Of a stretch of 35,943 bases of DNA, positions 34,436-35,943 are shown piece by piece. The notes under the pieces are model-generated. The model was not told the origin of the DNA. It made no database searches and saw only the letters and a list, made by a program, of their open reading frames with translations. The DNA comes from Planctomycetota bacterium (GTDB taxonomy: Bacteria; Planctomycetota; Planctomycetia; Planctomycetales; Planctomycetaceae): positions 1 through 35,943 of the forward strand of contig JAFMMM010000013.1 of assembly GCA_017859815.1 (NCBI GenBank). The letters are read 5' to 3'. The position numbers and the translations under genes are program-made. Within the stretch, counting starts at the first letter, position 1, and every line of letters starts with the position of its first letter.

Positions 34436-35530
34436 TTAGCCAACACCCACAAAGCTTGATGGATTCGCCCACTGTCCAAGCTCACGCTGGAACTTGACGC
34501 TCTTGTCCACTTCCAGCATGCCGTCTTCAGAAAGCCTGAGACCAACACGTTCCAGCGGCCGTGGAGCAGGGCCCTCGAAGTTGATGCCGGTCTTGTAGAA
34601 ACCGGAGCCATGGCAAGGACATTTGAACTTCTGTTCGCCTTCCAGCCAGTTCGGTGTGCAGCCAAGGTGGGTGCAAACGGTGCTGAGTGCGTAGATGCAG
34701 CTGACGCCGTCCACGGTGTCGTTGACGACCCAGATGTTGAACTGGGCCTGCCACTTTGTGGATACCATGCCCGGGGCGTAGTCAGTAGGCGGCCCAATCT
34801 TGAATTTTGTGGGTGGTTCTACCAGGACATTCGGCATCATGAATCGTGCGAGTGCCAGCCCGGAAGCCGCAGCAGTGGCAGCGAATGATGTCCATGCGAT
34901 GATAATCGGCGTACAGATGGTTGCGGTGACAGCCGACAGAAATGATCGCCGTTGCACAGCAGCTTTTGGTGCTGCGGGTAACTTGCCAGGCAGGGGGCGT
35001 GATGGCAAAACCACCGCCGGTTTCGCAGCTGTGCCATCCTTCGCCGAGCGGGCAGCACGGATCATTTCGGCAGGCGACATCCCGGCGGCAGCAGTTGTGT
35101 CGGCCTTGGCTGCTGCCGCTGGGTTTCCCTTTGCTGCGGCCGGTTTGGCCGCTGCGGGCTTTGCGCCAGCTCCACCACCGCGAATCGACGCCAAAATGTC
35201 TGCGGTGCCGGCCGGTGCTGCGGCCGGCTTGGCCGCTGCGGGCTTTGCGCCAGCACCACCACCGCGAATCGACGCCAAAATGTCTGCGGTGCCACCCGGT
35301 GCTGCGGCCGGTTTGGCGGCTGCGGGCTTTGTGCCAGCACCACCACCGCGAATGGACGCGAGAATGTCTGCGGTGCCGGCGGGCGCTGGAGCGGCCGCTG
35401 GTGCAGCAGGCGTTTCCTCAGGAGCCGGTGCGGCTGCAGCAGGGGCTTCATCAGCGTCACCGGCGGCGGCAGCTTTTTGAGCACGAATCTTCGCGAGGAT
35501 TTCGTTTGTGGATGGCTTGGAATCGGACAT
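34436..35530 (-). CDS. petC: Rieske [2Fe-2S] protein with long repeat-bearing N-terminal extension
   Basis: The ATG at 35530 gives 364 residues; an in-frame ATG at 35644 would lie at or before the likely transcription start. The C-terminal domain has both cluster motifs, CTHLGC (Cys286, His288) and CPCHGSGF (Cys304... His307), plus the GPAPRPL proline loop. A twin-arginine motif, QRRSFLSAV (Arg194-Arg195), precedes the single membrane helix. The first 190 residues are unusual: Ala/Pro-rich, with three 28-residue tandem copies containing DILASIRGGGAG and related NEILAKIR and EMIRAARS units at either side. This part should remain cytoplasmic. The Rieske protein moves electrons from quinol to the c-type cytochrome of the complex, and the gene is first in the cluster. 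The symbol petC is by similarity. Confidence 0.92.
   Translation of the reverse strand: MSDSKPSTNEILAKIRAQKAAAAGDADEAPAAAAPAPEETPAAPAAAPAPAGTADILASIRGGGAGTKPAAAKPAAAPGGTADILASIRGGGAGAKPAAAKPAAAPAGTADILASIRGGGAGAKPAAAKPAAAKGNPAAAAKADTTAAAGMSPAEMIRAARSAKDGTAAKPAVVLPSRPLPGKLPAAPKAAVQRRSFLSAVTATICTPIIIAWTSFAATAAASGLALARFMMPNVLVEPPTKFKIGPPTDYAPGMVSTKWQAQFNIWVVNDTVDGVSCIYALSTVCTHLGCTPNWLEGEQKFKCPCHGSGFYKTGINFEGPAPRPLERVGLRLSEDGMLEVDKSVKFQRELGQWANPSSFVGVG
35126..35377. repeat. Three tandem 84-bp repeats in the Rieske gene
   Basis: A near-identical 84-base unit occurs three times in a row, for example GCGCCAGC.CCACCACCGCG at 35163, 35247 and, with one change, 35331. Each encodes 28 residues of the form GTADILASIRGGGAG.KP followed by Ala/Pro. 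The unit is a multiple of three, so copy number can change without a frameshift. Confidence 0.9.
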
Positions 35531-35647
35531 TCTGAACCTGCCAGCGATCTCGGGGATCAACTTTGCGAATTTTGTGCGGTCTGTCGGACGCCCAAAGACG
35601 AGTGAGGGCACGGGAAAATCCAGCAAAATCCGACATACGATCAAAGG

Positions 35648-35676
35648 ATTCTGTCTCTGGTGTTTCGGACTGACAA
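35648..35676 (-). promoter_or_regulatory. Candidate sigma70-type promoter of the respiratory cluster
   Basis: On the minus strand TTGTCA (35676-35671) and CAGAAT (35653-35648) are 17 bases apart, matching consensus at 5 of 6 and 4 of 6 positions. Transcription would begin near 35641, giving a leader of about 110 bases before the Rieske ATG at 35530. Confidence 0.4.
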
Positions 35677-35765
35677 GGTGGTGCCAGGACAGCCAAATCC
35701 TTTTCTCGAAGGCAGGAAGTGAGCGAGAGTTTTCTCAAGGCGTCGGAACCTGCGCGGATCGCTCA

Positions 35766-35792
35766 AACCGTTCTTCACGGTTGTCTTTTTTT
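35766..35792 (+). terminator. Candidate plus-strand intrinsic terminator upstream of the cluster
   Basis: AACCGT (35766-35771) and ACGGTT (35777-35782) form a 6-bp stem with a 5-base loop, followed by GTC and seven T residues (35786-35792). No plus-strand gene is seen just before it, so it might stop antisense or small-RNA transcription, or be chance. Confidence 0.35.
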
Positions 35793-35863
35793 GCGGAAAT
35801 TGGCCGGTTCTGGATCAGTCAGGGTGTTCTGGTTTGAACGTTTCGCCGGTTATGCTGGTCTGG

Positions 35864-35900
35864 CTCGTTTTTCTGAATCCCATTTCCGGGGAAAAACGAG
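35864..35900. repeat. Perfect 10-bp inverted repeat near the window end
   Basis: CTCGTTTTTC (35864-35873) and GAAAAACGAG (35891-35900) are perfect complements separated by 17 bases, so the arm centres are 27 bases apart. It could be an operator or a hairpin. No gene adjoins it within the window. Confidence 0.5.
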
Positions 35901-35943
35901 GGCTGCTGCGGAGGCCGGCCAGGTTTCAATTGCCGTGTTCTCG

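Larger units (their letters stand above)
35531..35943. other. Upstream region of the respiratory cluster
   Basis: These 413 bases contain no convincing gene up to the window edge. They hold a promoter candidate for the Rieske gene, a plus-strand hairpin with T-run at 35766-35792 and a separated inverted repeat at 35864-35900, which together suggest a regulatory region. Confidence 0.5.

Noticed and set aside
34800-35535. Long Ala/Arg-rich plus-strand frames opposite the Rieske gene
   Set aside because: They mirror the GC-rich Ala/Pro repeats of the Rieske gene and have no family features.
35531-35644. N-terminal extension of the Rieske protein to an ATG at 35644
   Set aside because: The best promoter candidate would start transcription at about 35641, and the 38 extra residues do not resemble a Rieske leader. 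The start at 35530 also has an AGG upstream.

Overview
The window reads as chromosomal DNA of an aerobic member of the Planctomycetota (probably Planctomycetales). The evidence is a DUF1549/DUF1553 cytochrome protein next to DUF1501 proteins (families expanded in this phylum), EF-hand and kelch-type exported proteins, and a planctomycete-style respiratory cluster. I see no rRNA, tRNA, CRISPR array, insertion sequence or prophage.

Layout. (1) Positions 1-1558, minus strand: assimilatory sulfite reductase hemoprotein, cut by the window edge, with a plausible promoter at 1676-1704. (2) Positions 1779-9608, minus strand: a probable five-gene operon transcribed from 9608 downward: cytochrome/DUF1549/DUF1553 protein, two DUF1501 proteins, a PDZ-less trypsin-like protease, and a kelch-like beta-propeller. 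A third DUF1501 gene (10005-11522) points the other way. (3) Positions 11780-14121, minus strand: a lipoprotein cyclophilin and UDP-glucose 6-dehydrogenase. (4) Positions 14301-17847, minus strand: trpD, larB and an eight-EF-hand exported protein; larB and the EF-hand gene overlap by ATGA. The aspartate/glutamate leucyltransferase gene bpt diverges from trpD. (5) Positions 18858-35530, minus strand: about 16.7 kb of twelve genes for electron transfer from quinol to oxygen.

The respiratory cluster is the centre of interest. In transcription order it encodes a Rieske protein with a long repeat-bearing N-terminus, a cytochrome b6-like subunit, a subunit-IV-like protein with a large extra membrane domain, a 1281-residue membrane-anchored coiled-coil octaheme cytochrome c, a cupredoxin-like lipoprotein, a diheme cytochrome c lipoprotein, and cytochrome oxidase subunit II, subunit I, heme A synthase, heme O synthase, subunit III and subunit IV. 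A candidate promoter (35648-35676) precedes the Rieske gene. A strong hairpin plus U-tract (18797-18824) follows the last oxidase gene and lies inside the 3' end of the convergent bpt gene. The simplest reading is a quinol:cytochrome c reductase and an A2-type aa3 oxidase built together, possibly as a III-IV supercomplex. In that model the octaheme protein and the two lipoproteins would replace cytochrome c1 and soluble cytochrome c. The family assignments are firm; the physical supercomplex and the electron route are inference.

Most starts were chosen by comparing in-frame start codons, Shine-Dalgarno-like sequences, signal peptides and neighbouring genes; where these conflict, the entry says so.
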